Assembly: GCF_036898095.1 (NCBI RefSeq)
Contig: NC_090729.1
Coordinates: 75,700,754 to 75,764,753, forward strand
Direction: 5' to 3'
DNA: 64,000 nucleotides
Source: Palaemon carinicauda
Lineage: Eukaryota > Arthropoda > Malacostraca > Decapoda > Palaemonidae
Shown here in pieces: positions 11,159 through 22,380 of the stretch. The stretch's first letter is position 1, and each line of letters starts with the position of its first letter. A model generated the notes under the pieces. The model made no database searches. It was not told where the DNA came from and worked only from the letters and a program-made list of their open reading frames with translations. The translations under genes were made by a program, and so were the position numbers.

Positions 11159-12852
11159 TTACATGCTGGCATAACTAGTGCTTGGTTGTGGTTCGTCAAC
11201 GTCATCAGCTGAGGGAGATCTTGGGGGTGCCGGAAGTGATTTTTTCAAGAACATCGTTAGTTTCGTCTGTGCTGTTTGTTTCTTCTTTTCCTAATATAGT
11301 AAACGATACGGACAAAAAACTTCATGTGCCATTCGTTCAATCCTTCCGAATCGTTTGATGTTTGGGTCCATCGCTTCAAGTTGTGCAAGCAGTTTATTTA
11401 GCTGCGATAAACATTCCGATAAACCCTTAATGGTGAATGTCCGTTTTGGCTCATCTTCTTCGTGCTCGGCATCTCTCTTTTCTTTTTCTAATTCTATTAA
11501 TTCTTCATTTGTAAGTTCTCCCGATTCTTTTTCTAGTAATTCCTCGACATCTTCGACATCACACTCTAAGGAAAGGTCTGTTGCCAATTTCACAATTTTG
11601 TCCCGTATTACTTCGTTCTTTTTCACTTTCAAAATCAGCAAAATCCTTGACAATAACGTTTTACGCAATGTTTCCATATGCCGTTTATACATATTTCTGT
11701 CACAGCCTCCCAGGCGGCATCAATATTTTTTATACATTTAAGAATATCATATTGTTTCCAAACTCATGTAGTGTTAGTCCATGGTTGGTATCTATGGCAT
11801 CTACGGCTTAGGCAAAGGTGATTCGGAGGTAATTAGCCTTGAATGCAGCAATTGAGCCTTGGTCCATTGGCTGAATTAATAGAGTTGTGTTTGGAGGCAA
11901 AAAAAAACACTTTCACATCGGGAGGGATATCGGTAAGGTGAAGCGGATGTCCAGGAGCGTTATCCAGCAGCAGCAAAATCTTGAATGGAATTCCGTTATC
12001 AGAACAATTTTGACGCACTTGAGGAATGAAACAATTTATAAACCAGTATTCGAATAATACCTGTGTCATCCATGCCTTATGGTTCCAGCGGTAAAAGACT
12101 GGCAAAGTATGCTTGCTCACATTCTTGAGCACCAGAGGATTTTCTGATTGGTAAATAAGAAAACGCTTCAGCTTGAACCCTTCGATGTTTCCGCCAAGCA
12201 GAAGCGTAAGCCGATCCTTGAAAGCTTTAAATCCTGCCGTGCTTTTCTCTTCCTTGTGGATATAAGTGCGTGCTGGCATTCGCTTCCAAAATAAACCTGT
12301 TTCATCAATATTAAATATCTGCTCTGCCACATAACCTTCTTCCTTAATTATTTCGTCAAGATCGTCGACGAACTTGCGCGCTCCTTTCTCATCTGCACCC
12401 ACTGCTTTTCCCGTCACCCGCATATTATGCAAATGAAACCTTTTCTTGAATCAATGAAACCAGTCAGTACCTTCCACAAATGTTTGATGGTAGTCTTCTC
12501 TGGCGCCTTCTTTCAAAGTCTGAAATAAACTTTTAGCTTTAGTCTGTATAGTAAAAATGCTCATAGGTGTCCGTCTTTGAGTTTGGTCTTCTATCCATAT
12601 GTGTAATAATTTTTCCATTTCATGGATTGGTCCGGTCCGTTGCTTCGTAATGACAGTAGAAAGCATGGGTGCCGAACCTTTCACAGCTTCACGAATCCTC
12701 TCTTTATCTATAAGAATAGTCGACAGTGTCGAGTGGAATAGGTTCTTTTCACTGGCTATCACAGTCACTTCACTCCTATCTTTTTAGTCACCATCAGTTT
12801 AGTGTTCATGTCAATTGCGTTTCTTTTATTCTTGGCGGATCGAGGAGAACAT
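11159..12852 (-). pseudogene. Tigger/pogo transposase, family C, broken
   Basis: On the minus strand the gene starts near 12,852 with SPRSAKNKRNAID, a typical Tigger N-terminus leading into the CENP-B-like helix-turn-helix. It continues through the Tc5-type HTH (12,768-12,451, HEMEKLLHIWIEDQ), then the DDE domain (12,432-11,833) with FNIDETGLFWKRMP and LLLLDNAPGHP. A frameshift in an A-run near 11,900 hides the third motif, which reads NTTLLIQPMDQGS in the other frame. The C-terminal part (11,692-11,291) ends at an in-frame TAG at about 11,291, after which a coherent tail ending PSTSYASM runs to a stop at 11,159-11,161. At least three lesions make it inactive. All three catalytic acidic motifs are still readable. 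Confidence 0.85.
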
Positions 12853-13089
12853 AGAGACAATTTCCTCTTGGTGGACATTGATGAGATTTTTCAATGAAAA
12901 TTTGTAAGAAATCCAGAATCCCGACGGCAGTCTCACTTGTTATCTGCTTGCGCGTGGACAAGTGTAAACTCGAATCGCCTCTGGCCGGAATTATGACGTC
13001 ACCTGACATGTACTTTTCTTGTATTTACGGGAATTACTGTACTCATCACAACTGATACAGATCACTGAAATACTTGATATCGCTACTCA

Positions 13090-13405
13090 AAGTTTCAATA
13101 ATGGGAATTACCAATATAATCGGTAACGAATCGAAAGGAAATCAATTGATTTCCCAAATCGGCAGATATATGGTGCATCACACGTGACGTAAATGTGATA
13201 ACAAATGGCTTCAAATATGTAATAGCCTTTTCTGGTTTTCTTGCAGCGAAAATAGTAACGGTAAATCTAATTTGATAATGGGAATAATAATCTTTATTGG
13301 TAATGTATCCAAAAGAAATCAATTGATATCCTAAATTGCCAGATATATGGCGTATCACACTTGATGTAAACGCAGCAAAGAATGATATGCAAAATATGTA
13401 AAAGC

Positions 13406-13452
<47 letters not shown>

Positions 13453-13635
13453 CTTGTAAAAAATATTTTGTTAATGGGAATACTAATGATAATCGATAGC
13501 CTATTGAAAAGAAATCACTCAATTTGCCCGCTCGCGTTCCGTCAGAAATATGACGTCACCAGACACATGATATGTACTTGATAGATATTTAAACTTTGTT
13601 AATGTATTTTTCTTTCAAAATGGATACTTTATATT
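13090..13635. repeat. tandem units of about 180-200 bp (family C array, part 1)
   Basis: The landmark TAATGGGAA occurs at 13,099, 13,276 and 13,472, each followed by a GAAAT(C)AATTGAT or ATCACTCAATTTG block and an ATATGRCGTCAC-like block. The third unit is cut at 13,635 by the family A Tigger and resumes at 17,545, where TAATAGGAATACTAATG starts at 17,588. A single inverted unit is seen at 20,110-20,420. Confidence 0.8.
13410..13450. repeat. poly-T run of about 41
   Basis: Homopolymer T tract within the second tandem unit; it accounts for the larger spacing between units 2 and 3. Length may be unreliable in sequencing. Confidence 0.9.
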
Positions 13636-14309
13636 ACAGTGAACCCTCGTTTATCGCGGTAGATAGGTTCCAGACGCGGGCGCGATAGGTGAAAATCCGC
13701 GAAGTAGTGACATCATATTTACCTATTTATTTAACATGTATATTCGGACTTTTAAAACCTTCCCTTGTACGTAGTACTGTTAACAAACCACCCTTTAATG
13801 TACAGAACACTTAATGCATGTACTACAGCACCCTAAACTAAAACAGGCACAAATATTAAAGGCGATTTTATATCATGCGTTTCCTAAACACCTAAAAAGC
13901 ACGATAAAAAATGGCAACCAATGTTTTGTTTACGTTCATCTCTGATCATAATGAAGAAACAAACTCATTTAGTGTACACATATATGTACAGTATAGGTTA
14001 GTTTTTGCATCGATTATATTGATTATACAGTACTGTATGTTGATTTTTTGATTACCAATGTTTTAGTTTACGTATTTTTCTTAGGACTTCCAAATGAAAT
14101 CTTTTTCTTTATGACGCCGCCTGAAACGACGGCGTGTACGCTCAGTAAACAACCACGCTCAGAACAAACAAGGCATTTAACGCGCATGATGATAGTGATA
14201 AATAATGATACAGTACATACAGTATTTACAGTAAAAGCATTTACAAAATATGTTACCTTACAAATATAAATTATACAGTACTTGTACGTAGCAAAGCAGG
14301 AAAACAATT

Positions 14310-14312
<3 letters not shown>

Positions 14313-14370
<58 letters not shown>
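14313..14370. repeat. (GA)n microsatellite in Tigger A
   Basis: Pure GA tract downstream of the transposase gene, between two copies of an internal direct repeat of the element. Confidence 0.96.
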
Positions 14371-14374
<4 letters not shown>

Positions 14375-14656
14375 TTTACGTACGTAAATGTAAATTTTAA
14401 ACAAACAAAATATGATAGGTTACAACATGTAGACTTTTAAAACCTTCCCTTTAACTTAATGCATACAGTACGTACATTACTAAACTATAAAACAGGCAGT
14501 AAGAATATTAAAGTAAAAAATAAAGATTGTTACTGTACTCACCACGAAAGAAGTTGAAGAAAAACTTGAATGGTGATGGCGATGAATTTGCTGCACAGTA
14601 GAAATGATGATGATGAAGCTGATGATGTGTTCTACTGTGCAGTCAATGATAGTATT

Positions 14657-16537
14657 TTACGTCTCTTCAGACGGAGGTGTCTTTTCCTGGGACACCTCTT
14701 CAACTTCTTCCTGGGAAACTTCTTCAATTTCTTCCGAAGGCGTACTAGCAGGAGGAACTGGCTCTTTTTTGCGAGGCTGGAAGAACATTGTGATCGGAAG
14801 TTGTTGCCGCTGCTTCTTTTTTCGATCCAAGAGCATCCTGTAGGGAGTCATGATGTCATCGACCTTATTGGAGATTTGCATCGAGCGAACCATATCCTCG
14901 TCCCACTCTTGTAACATTTCTTTCGCCTCCTTGATATGGTTGCAGAACTTGGCAAGCCGTTCTAATGTTAAGCCCGTTTCTTCGACATTTTCTTGGGTCT
15001 CTTCCTGGGTACCCTCACTCTCTTCCTCACTTGCCGATTTCGTCAGGTCTTCGAGGTCTGCGTCAGTTAGGGGCTGGGAATGGCAGTCCAACAACTCGTC
15101 GACGTCTTCAGTCGTCATGTCGCCAAACCCGTCACCTCCAATTATGGCAGCCAACTGCACAGATTTCCGTATTGCAGAGTGTTGGATTTCCGACGGAGTA
15201 AATCCCTTGTCGTCGTAAACAATATCGGGCCACAGCTTCTTCCAGCTCGCATTCACGGTTGCAGGTTTCATCTCTTGAAGTGCCTTCTGAATATTCTGCA
15301 GGCACGTGGCTATGGTGTACTGCCGCCAGTACGCCTTCAAGTTGAAATCTTCATCCTCGTCATCTTGGGCAGCATCCACACACGCAACGAGGTCCGCCAA
15401 GGTATTCTTCGTGTAGAGGGCCTTGAACGCCCTGATAACCCCCTGGTCCATCGGTTGAATTAATGACGTGGTGTTGGGTGGCAGGAACTCAACCTGAACG
15501 CCCTCACGCGACAGGTCAGTTGCGTGTCCACCAGCGTTATCCATAAGGAGAAGGATCTTGAATGGCAAGCCCTTCTCTAAGAGATATTCATGGACTTGCG
15601 GGATGAAACACTGGTGGAACCAGTTGGAGGTCAGCATCTTCGTAATCCATGCTTTTTGATTATGCATCCAGTACACGGGAAGGAGATTCTTATTTTTATT
15701 TTTCAAAGCGCGAGGATTTTTCGACTTATAAATAAGCCCCGGCTTTAACAAAAATCCAGCAGCATTGCCACACATCACGAGGGTAACGCGATCCTTGAAT
15801 GCCTTAAAGCCAGAGGCTTTGGCTTCCTCTTTGAACAGGAAAGTTCGCGACGGCATTCTCTTCCAAAACAAGCCAGTCTCATCCATATTAAAGACTTGTT
15901 CCGGCTTGTATCCACCTTCGGCGATAATATTCTTGAACGTCTGGTTCACGTAAGTTTCAGCAGCGGCAGTGTCAGCGGATGCAGACTCCCCATGCAGGGA
16001 AACGCTTTTCAGGGCGAAGCGTTTCTGAAACTTCGCGAACCATCCTTTGCTTGCGGAAAAACGTTTCTGAGGCTGGGAATCAGTGGATGTCCCTGGTTGA
16101 GGATCATCTGCATCATCATCATCTTCAGCATGGTTGCCGTCGTCGTCTTTAGGTTCCTTTGCAGCAAAATTCTCATATAAACTCAAAGCCTTTGTTTGGA
16201 TGGTGTTCGTATCCAAGGCTATGTTCTTCTTCCGGCAGTCGGCAATCCACACAGCTAAAGCACCTTCCATGCGTACGATCGTTTTATTACGCGTTGTAAC
16301 GACTCGCTTCGCTGATCTGCTAAAGGTGATTGCAGCAGTCTTTCTAATGTTCGCCTCGTCCTTTTTGATATAGCGAACGGTGGATTCGTTGATGCCAAAA
16401 TGGCGGCCGGCGGCCGCGTAACTTCTACCATCTTTTAACATGTCGAGAAGCGTAACCTTCTCAGCTATCGTCATCATCCTTCGGTGGCGTTTAGGCTCAC
16501 TACCAGCCTTACTAAAAGCAGAACGCTTGGGAGGCAT
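14657..16537 (-). CDS. Tigger/pogo transposase, family A, intact
   Basis: An uninterrupted 626-codon frame from ATG, beginning MPPKRSAF. Transposases of this type bind the terminal repeats and cut and paste the element into TA sites in the nucleus. Residues about 20-65 form the CENP-B/pipsqueak-like HTH (TIAEKVTLLDMLKDGRS ... ESTVRYIKK); about 85-175 fit the Tc5-type HTH ending in GWFAKFQKRF; about 210-400 form the DDE domain. The catalytic triad is readable: D219 in FNMDETGLF, D333 in LLMDNAGGH, and D364 in IQPMDQGVI. The C-terminus is acidic and Glu-rich (about residues 515-626). Length and order match the family. It is the only gene of the 13,637-17,542 element and has no in-frame stop, so it may be recently active. 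Whether it is expressed cannot be seen. Confidence 0.95.
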   Translation of the reverse strand: MPPKRSAFSKAGSEPKRHRRMMTIAEKVTLLDMLKDGRSYAAAGRHFGINESTVRYIKKDEANIRKTAAITFSRSAKRVVTTRNKTIVRMEGALAVWIADCRKKNIALDTNTIQTKALSLYENFAAKEPKDDDGNHAEDDDDADDPQPGTSTDSQPQKRFSASKGWFAKFQKRFALKSVSLHGESASADTAAAETYVNQTFKNIIAEGGYKPEQVFNMDETGLFWKRMPSRTFLFKEEAKASGFKAFKDRVTLVMCGNAAGFLLKPGLIYKSKNPRALKNKNKNLLPVYWMHNQKAWITKMLTSNWFHQCFIPQVHEYLLEKGLPFKILLLMDNAGGHATDLSREGVQVEFLPPNTTSLIQPMDQGVIRAFKALYTKNTLADLVACVDAAQDDEDEDFNLKAYWRQYTIATCLQNIQKALQEMKPATVNASWKKLWPDIVYDDKGFTPSEIQHSAIRKSVQLAAIIGGDGFGDMTTEDVDELLDCHSQPLTDADLEDLTKSASEEESEGTQEETQENVEETGLTLERLAKFCNHIKEAKEMLQEWDEDMVRSMQISNKVDDIMTPYRMLLDRKKKQRQQLPITMFFQPRKKEPVPPASTPSEEIEEVSQEEVEEVSQEKTPPSEET

Positions 16538-16869
16538 TGTACAGTAGGATTTAACAGAAAGTTCAACAAAAAGTTCAACTTAAAACAGTCGCACACAGCA
16601 CAGATTAAACTTCACAAACTTAAGAACGTCTACTCAGCAATACGCGGAAAGAGAAAGTGAACGATCCAGCCCCGCGAGAACTTTGATGCTGCGGGTAGAA
16701 GATGCGGGCAAAACACCAATCACAGGCTAGATAACAAAACTTGAGTTCTGATTCGTCATCTATCAGCGCTTGAACCAATCACAACCCGTCTTACAGTACT
16801 ATGATGCGTTGGTTACTCATAGAAGATGCCCCGCGCATACTGAACGTACGTAGATTAAGTACAATACCG

Positions 16870-16999
16870 TAATAATAATAAATAATGATAATAATACTGT
16901 ACAGTAATAATAATAATAATAATGATAATAATAATAACAATAATGATTTTATTAACTACAACAACAATAATAATAATAATAACAATAATAATAAAAATT
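16870..16999. repeat. (AAT)n-rich microsatellite
   Basis: Imperfect AAT/AAC triplets upstream of the transposase start of Tigger A. Triplet-coded Asn/Thr-rich readings across it are artefacts. Confidence 0.9.
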
Positions 17000-17015
17000 T
17001 ACGTACGCTATTTTA

Positions 17016-17017
<2 letters not shown>

Positions 17018-17076
<59 letters not shown>
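17018..17076. repeat. (CT)n microsatellite in Tigger A
   Basis: Pure CT tract following the AAT tract, in the 5' part of the element as read with the transposase. Confidence 0.96.
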
Positions 17077-17082
<6 letters not shown>

Positions 17083-17544
17083 TTATTCGAAATGTGATTT
17101 TTCAACAAAGAATATTATTGGATGCAGTACTGTACTACGTACGTATACATACAAAAGATTCATGGAAAAGAAGCACATCCATTACAGTACACACCATTCT
17201 AATATGGTATGACTGCATCTGATTTGCGTTTCATGTTCGATTTAATTTTACTACGTACTGAATTATCGTATGATCACATTCTCTTTTCGTGTTTTATTTC
17301 TTTCTGTGCTGAATTATATATCATATGTAATGCAATGAACAATCAGTAAGAGCAGATATTACTAATTACAGTATTAATGGAATTACAGGTAACAAAATAT
17401 CGTATTTGGTTGTCTTCAGATTTCGCGGTATTTTCGAATTTTCCGGAAAATCCGCGATATGTATATATATATGGGTTATGGGAAAACCCCGCGAAGTGGT
17501 GAATCCGCGATTGTCGAACCGCGAAGTAGCGAGGGTTCACTGTA

Positions 17545-17765
17545 CCACTAAAAGTAAACAATAGCATACCAAGTAGAACTATATTATTAATAGGAATACT
17601 AATGTCAATCGGTAGGCTACATAAAGGAAATCACTCGATTTGCCCGATCGCTTTCCTCCAGTTATATGACATCACCGGACATATGACTCGACAGATATTG
17701 AAACTTTTCTTAATGTTTTTGTTATTCAAAATGGATACTGTATATTATCAATAAAAGAAAATACT
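17545..17765. repeat. tandem units of family C array (part 2)
   Basis: Continuation of the unit cut at 13,635: AATAGGAATACTAATGTCAATCGG, then ATCACTCGATTTGCCCGATCG and ATGACATCACCGG, matching 13,472-13,570 in order. It then runs into the subterminal GTAGTGACGTCCTCACTGTG near 17,856 and the terminus at 17,943. Confidence 0.75.
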
Positions 17766-18159
17766 AACTTACCAAGAGAAACTGCTTCATTTTTAAAAAA
17801 GAAAATAGATTATTTCCAAGGTAATATTTGTGCTCTTAGTATACCATTTCTTACAGTGTAGTGACGTCCTCACTGTGAAAAAAAAAATTGTCGTAAAGTC
17901 GAACGGTCATAAGTCGCATACGTTGCAAGTCGAGCATTACCTGTACTCGAAAAGACAATAGATTTGATATGTTTTGTGGAGTTATGGAGCTTGACTCGCA
18001 GACTTTGAACAGTTTCACAGATACAAAAAATTTATTTTTGGAAACAAGCAACCTCATAAATGGGAAATCGCACAATTCAAACACGTATAATTCGGGACCG
18101 TACTTTACTTTGGCTGTTCTTACACCAAATTATACTTATTCCTATACAGATTCAAACTT

Positions 18160-20036
18160 CTGAGTCATTTATATGGGTTATTCCTATTCTCATTTTGTAT
18201 GACCAGACAATCAAAGAAAATTGATTGCATCATGCTTCATTGCTAGGCAACCACTGAGCATGCAGCCCAGGAAGCCTGCTCACAATGCTTGGCTGTGTTC
18301 TTACAACACGCTTAGCCACGAAGTTTAGAAGACATACCTCATCTTCCTTTCTACAATCGAGAGACTCGCATTCAACTCGCTTAACTTTTAAGTGTTAGTC
18401 ACAGGAAACTAAGTGAGATTTCTCTCTTACTTTGTCTCCTCCCAACAGAAGTAAGAAGCGTAAGTTCCTTTCTGCAATAAAAGCCTCCCACTATTATTTT
18501 GCGTCATGAGTCCTGTGACGATGCTCATAGTAGACTTGATAGTTTTTATCATGCACGGCGGGACCTTGAGCTGGCACTTGTAGAAAACACTGTTGACTTC
18601 AGTAGTCATGTGCCATGAGTCAGGTCATAAGCTAGTAACTATGATTACAAAGTATAAACATATGAATGATTTTTCAGAGAAAGCCTTTCTGCTCCTGGAA
18701 ACATGTCCACTTCGAGCGTCGAAAGCCTACTCAGGATCCCGTTTGTGGAACTTGAGAGTCGAGACAGCTCTTCCTCATAGTCCTGAGGCAGCCTTGTTGA
18801 GAGACGCTTATTTTCAGTCTACAACCCGTTCTCACGAACTAGGTTTGCCTCTTACTTAGAGGGGTCTTAAGATCAGATCCCCTCTAAGGAGTCTTAAGGA
18901 CTCTTTCAACAGTTTATGACAAGGGTGGTTGGACCGCTTTGGCTGCATCTACACCCCAAACCTTACCAAGACCACGCATTTCTTTTGTTCGGTCCTCTCC
19001 TTCAAAGCCTAAGAGAAATTTGAAATCAAGTAGGACAAAGGCAGACTACCGCTTTTTGTGGTTCAGCTCGATAAAGCTGTTCGCGCCACCATTCCGGCTC
19101 GTGATGACGTCACCCCACGCGCTGCCATCACTGCATGTCAGAAACTTTTCCAAGTGTGGGGCAAGCCAACAATACAAATCAAGTTTTCATGCCCATCTGC
19201 ATTGAAGACACATTGCATGTCAACTTTTTAACTTGTGAGAGTATTCCCCTGCAACATAACAATGCTAATGCACATGTTCCTACCATTGATGTTCATAATC
19301 AGACACACACTAGTTTTGGGCCTACTGTTGATAATGCTTCATGCCAGGTCATGCGTTCTGTGGAACGACACTGTTTCTGATCATTCTTTGCAGGTATAGA
19401 GGATGTATAAGGGATGAAGAGCTTTTCCACCCTTCCCACAAGTGACACCTCTATTGGACACAGATGAGCTGTGTAGAGGAAGCCCTCGCCGTAGGCTTCC
19501 TCTGTGGCAGTATACAGAGATTTCAATCTCTCCACGTAAATCGAGCTGAGACAGGCTTCAACTCTTCCGCCATACATTCTGTTGCTAGAGACGAATGCTC
19601 TTATAATGAGAGAGTAATCTGAATGCCTCCCGTTCCTTCTGCGCCTCCTATTCCTGTTACAGTATGAATGACACACACGAAAGGAAGGACATTTGAGGAA
19701 GAGTTAAGAACCAAGTGACTGTTGAAACAGAACATCCAATTATCCCAAAAGTGGAACAACCAAACAATGACAGTAATGACTCCAGAACCTCGCTGTCCTC
19801 AGAAGTACCAGCTTAGCGAATGTAATCCCCTCAAGCCCCCGATATCGGGCTCAGAAACCTCACACTTTAATAAGACTATGAGCGTCATCTGTTATTTAGA
19901 TGGACTGGATGAGCCCCCTCACACTCAAACCATTAACAGATAGTGGGCTATTGACTCAGCCTTCCCACAATTTCAAAACCCCAGCCACCGTTTTGATGTG
20001 GCGCTTTCTGGACATACTAAATATACTTTAGACTTG
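18160..20036 (+). mobile_element. DIRS-like element remnant, terminal repeat and gag-like part
   Basis: Positions 18,210-18,300 (CAGACAATCAAAGAAAATTG, the TGCTTCATTGC block, CAACCACTGAGCATG) are the reverse complement of 22,560-22,670, so inverted repeats bracket this region. The intervening text has short gag-like pieces, e.g. TLPRPRISFVRSSPSKPKRN near 18,960-19,020, in broken frames. No RT is recognisable. The DIRS assignment is by similarity of the downstream terminal block to the clearer DIRS copy at 54,004. Moderate to low certainty. Confidence 0.45.
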
Positions 20037-20711
20037 CAGGTAGTCGTCGACTTACAACCTATGCGACTTACGACTTTGAATTTAAGACTACTTTTTCACT
20101 GTGATGACCTCACGTCTGTCGGAAATAGTACATTAATAGGAAAACTATATCCTTAGAAATAATTCATTTTCTTGTATAAAAATTGATTTATCTTGGTAAG
20201 TTGGTATTTTCTTTTATTGATAATATACTGTACAGTATCCATTTTGAATAAAACATATATTAAGAAAAGTTTTAATATTTGTCGAGTTCTTACTGCATCA
20301 TATGTCTGGTGACGTCATATATCTAGCAAAGCTGTGGGAAACGAGTGATTTCCTTTCAATAGGCTATCGATTAATGTTAATATTCTCATAATCGAAATGT
20401 CAAGTACGGATACAAAGTATTTTATGGGTCTGCATTGGTTGTTATGAGTACTATGCAGTGTAAATTTGACTCTACAATTAGGACGATATTTATATAATAA
20501 GAGTACACTAAAAGGACAGATATTTTCTTAAAGTAATATGTTTTCTTTTACATTATAAAAATGAAATACGTTTTCTTTTTCTGTGAAGTTTAGTATTTTT
20601 TCTTGTATGAAAAACAGAATGGTTTTACATATTTTGCAAGTCATTCTTTGTTGAGATCCTGTCATAGTGCACACGTCTGGTGATGTGATATTTCTGGCAG
20701 AAGGCAAGTGT

Positions 20712-20767
<56 letters not shown>

Positions 20768-21439
20768 AGCTGATGACTACAAAAAGTAAAACAAAAGTAA
20801 TTGATGATTACTGAAATGTTTCCAAAATTGAAAAATAGAATACTACATGCTTTAATAACTCGCAATAAGCACAATAATATCTGAAGAAATATGAAGACTT
20901 AATAATGAACTTAAAATGAAATACTTTATGATGCTTTAAAAACTAACTAACACGTATATTGAGAATGTATTTGTACGATAGCTAACAATAAGGGCTACAA
21001 ATGAACTGTATGTAAGCTATGATATCTTACGACATATTGGTGCTGATGAAATATTTATGATGAAGATATTTCAAATAAGTTAAGAAGTGATATAAACGAA
21101 ACGCCTGTTATTTGCATGTGGCACATTTCTCAATAAGGTAACGGGACTTTGAGATCAGGTGATCACAACCAAAGGGAAACCAAAATTTTTTAAACCCAAA
21201 AAGTGGGTAATTGTTTATTGTTAAAATACTTCCAAAAGTGAAAAATCTACAAAAAAAAAAATGCTTTAATAGAGCATATAATATCCAATGAAACAAGAAA
21301 ATGAAATGATGATATACAGTAGGAAAATGTCGATAAAATAAATCAACGGAAACTTCACTTTTTAAGTTCGACATATGTCCAGATCAAGTTACGACGTGTC
21401 TTTCGGTCTCTATCTCAGTCGTAAGTCGACGACTACCTG
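20037..21439 (+). mobile_element. family C Tigger-like deletion derivative, 1.4 kb, both ends present
   Basis: The left end is CAGGTAGTCGTCGACTTACA and the right end is GTAAGTCGACGACTACCTG followed by TA, an inverted repeat of about 20 bp with one or two differences. The left flank is TG where TA is expected, probably a point change. Subterminal blocks with GCGACTTACGACTT and GTGTCTTTCGGTCTC follow the Tigger pattern. Inside are one array unit (20,110-20,420), a GA tract, and right-end units (20,765-21,370). There is no transposase, so it depends on a relative such as the broken copy at 11,159-12,852. It defines the termini of the family. Confidence 0.85.
20715..20764. repeat. (GA)n microsatellite joined to ATCAGCTGATG
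   Basis: GA tract that ends exactly at ATCAGCTGATG inside the family C derivative; mirror image of the CAGCTGAT-(CT)n junctions at 263 and 32,624. Confidence 0.95.
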
Positions 21440-22380
21440 TACTCAATACTCAAGTCTCAGCATCAGAAAATTCACTTAAAGCCAGTAGGTCTTCAAAGCT
21501 ACGGCCAGTACCCCTTACACGCCAGAGATGACCCAGATGACATGTTACGCTGTCCCGTAAGAACAGTGCATAAATATCTGAAATGAATGCAGTATCTTAG
21601 ACCTAAAATCACCATTTTTTCCTGAGCACTGGTTGCTCCAAAGAGAAAGTATCCAGAAAGACTACCTCTTTCTGGTTAAGAGAAACAATATACTTATAAA
21701 TCCTCAGGGGAAGCATCGCCAGGCCCCTAAACCCTCAAGGGAAGCATCGCCAGGCCCCTAAACCCTCAAGGGAAGCATCGCCCGGCCCCTAAACCCTCAG
21801 TGGAAGCATCGCCACCTCCCCTCAAGCATGATACATGTAGACTTGCCACAATCTTGGTGTTCCGCAAATCCACTTTAGCACAAATCCTCAAAGCTTGTGT
21901 ATGGAAGAGACAAACACTTTAACAGACCATTATCTTGTACATTACACACTTAGGTCTCTAGACAACTCTGTATGCCCTATTGTTGCAGCATAACAAATAA
22001 TCTAATTGTTAGCTCTTAAGAGACACGTAACTTTTTTTTTATCTTGGTCATCATTTATTCTCTGCATTGTAAGGGTATGTGATGGGCACTAAGGCAGATG
22101 GTGATCTTGTTTGGACTTGGAATTCACTCTAATGCAAGGAAGAAGACTGGATTTTTAGTTTTTGATGATACAAATGATATATGGTATATTTAATATTATG
22201 GAACACTTGATGTTCATATGACTTCACATGTGGCAAAGAATATTATCCTTTAGATTAGAACCGTATGGCCTTGTCTCTTTACGAGCCGGCTACACTAGTC
22301 ATGAAATATTCTCTTTGATATCTTCCTATTACTTATAGTAATTGTATCTATGAGAGAAGAAGGGCATACCTCTTAATTTC
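21440..22380. other. no gene seen; DIRS-like debris with a small minisatellite
   Basis: The text has no open frame of note. It is probably the continuation of the DIRS-like element interrupted by the family C derivative, because gag-like GC-richer text lies on one side and a terminal block on the other. It contains the 31-bp repeat at 21,702-21,813. Confidence 0.35.
21702..21813. repeat. 31-bp minisatellite, about 3.6 copies
   Basis: The unit CCTCAAGGGAAGCATCGCC plus AGGCCCCTAAAC is repeated with few changes. GC content is well above its surroundings. 31 is not a multiple of three, so it was not selected as protein code in its present form. Confidence 0.9.

Larger units (their letters stand above)
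13637..17542 (-). mobile_element. Tigger transposon, family A, apparently complete (3.9 kb)
   Basis: It starts TA-CAGTGAACCCTCG at 13,637 and ends CGAGGGTTCACTG-TA at 17,542. There is a 13-bp perfect outer inverted repeat, followed by repeated CGCGAAGTRGTGA-type subterminal blocks on both sides, and TA target duplications (13,635-13,636 and 17,543-17,544). These are standard Tigger features. It carries an intact transposase on the minus strand. The left part has an internal direct repeat (CTTTTAAAACCTTCCCTT at 13,750 and 14,430), and there are three microsatellites. It sits inside the family C tandem array. Confidence 0.93.
10330..17943 (-). mobile_element. family C Tigger-like element, inverted, autonomous-type but decayed
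   Basis: The terminus at 17,943 (CGAGCATTACCTG then TA) is the reverse complement of the left end of the element at 20,037. From there, reading on the minus strand, come tandem units (17,760-17,545 and 13,635-13,090), a broken transposase gene (12,852-11,159), and the right-end units in reverse complement (10,350-10,800, e.g. TGTCATGATACTG and TTCATATTCTATTTT). The far terminus near 10,330 is diverged. The unit array is interrupted by the family A Tigger. The assignment rests on order and orientation of pieces that match the complete deletion derivative at 20,037-21,439. Confidence 0.6.

Noticed and set aside
14850..16373. Several plus-strand frames of 60-130 codons opposite the family A transposase
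   Set aside because: They are shadows of the 626-codon gene on the other strand; no domain or independent signal.
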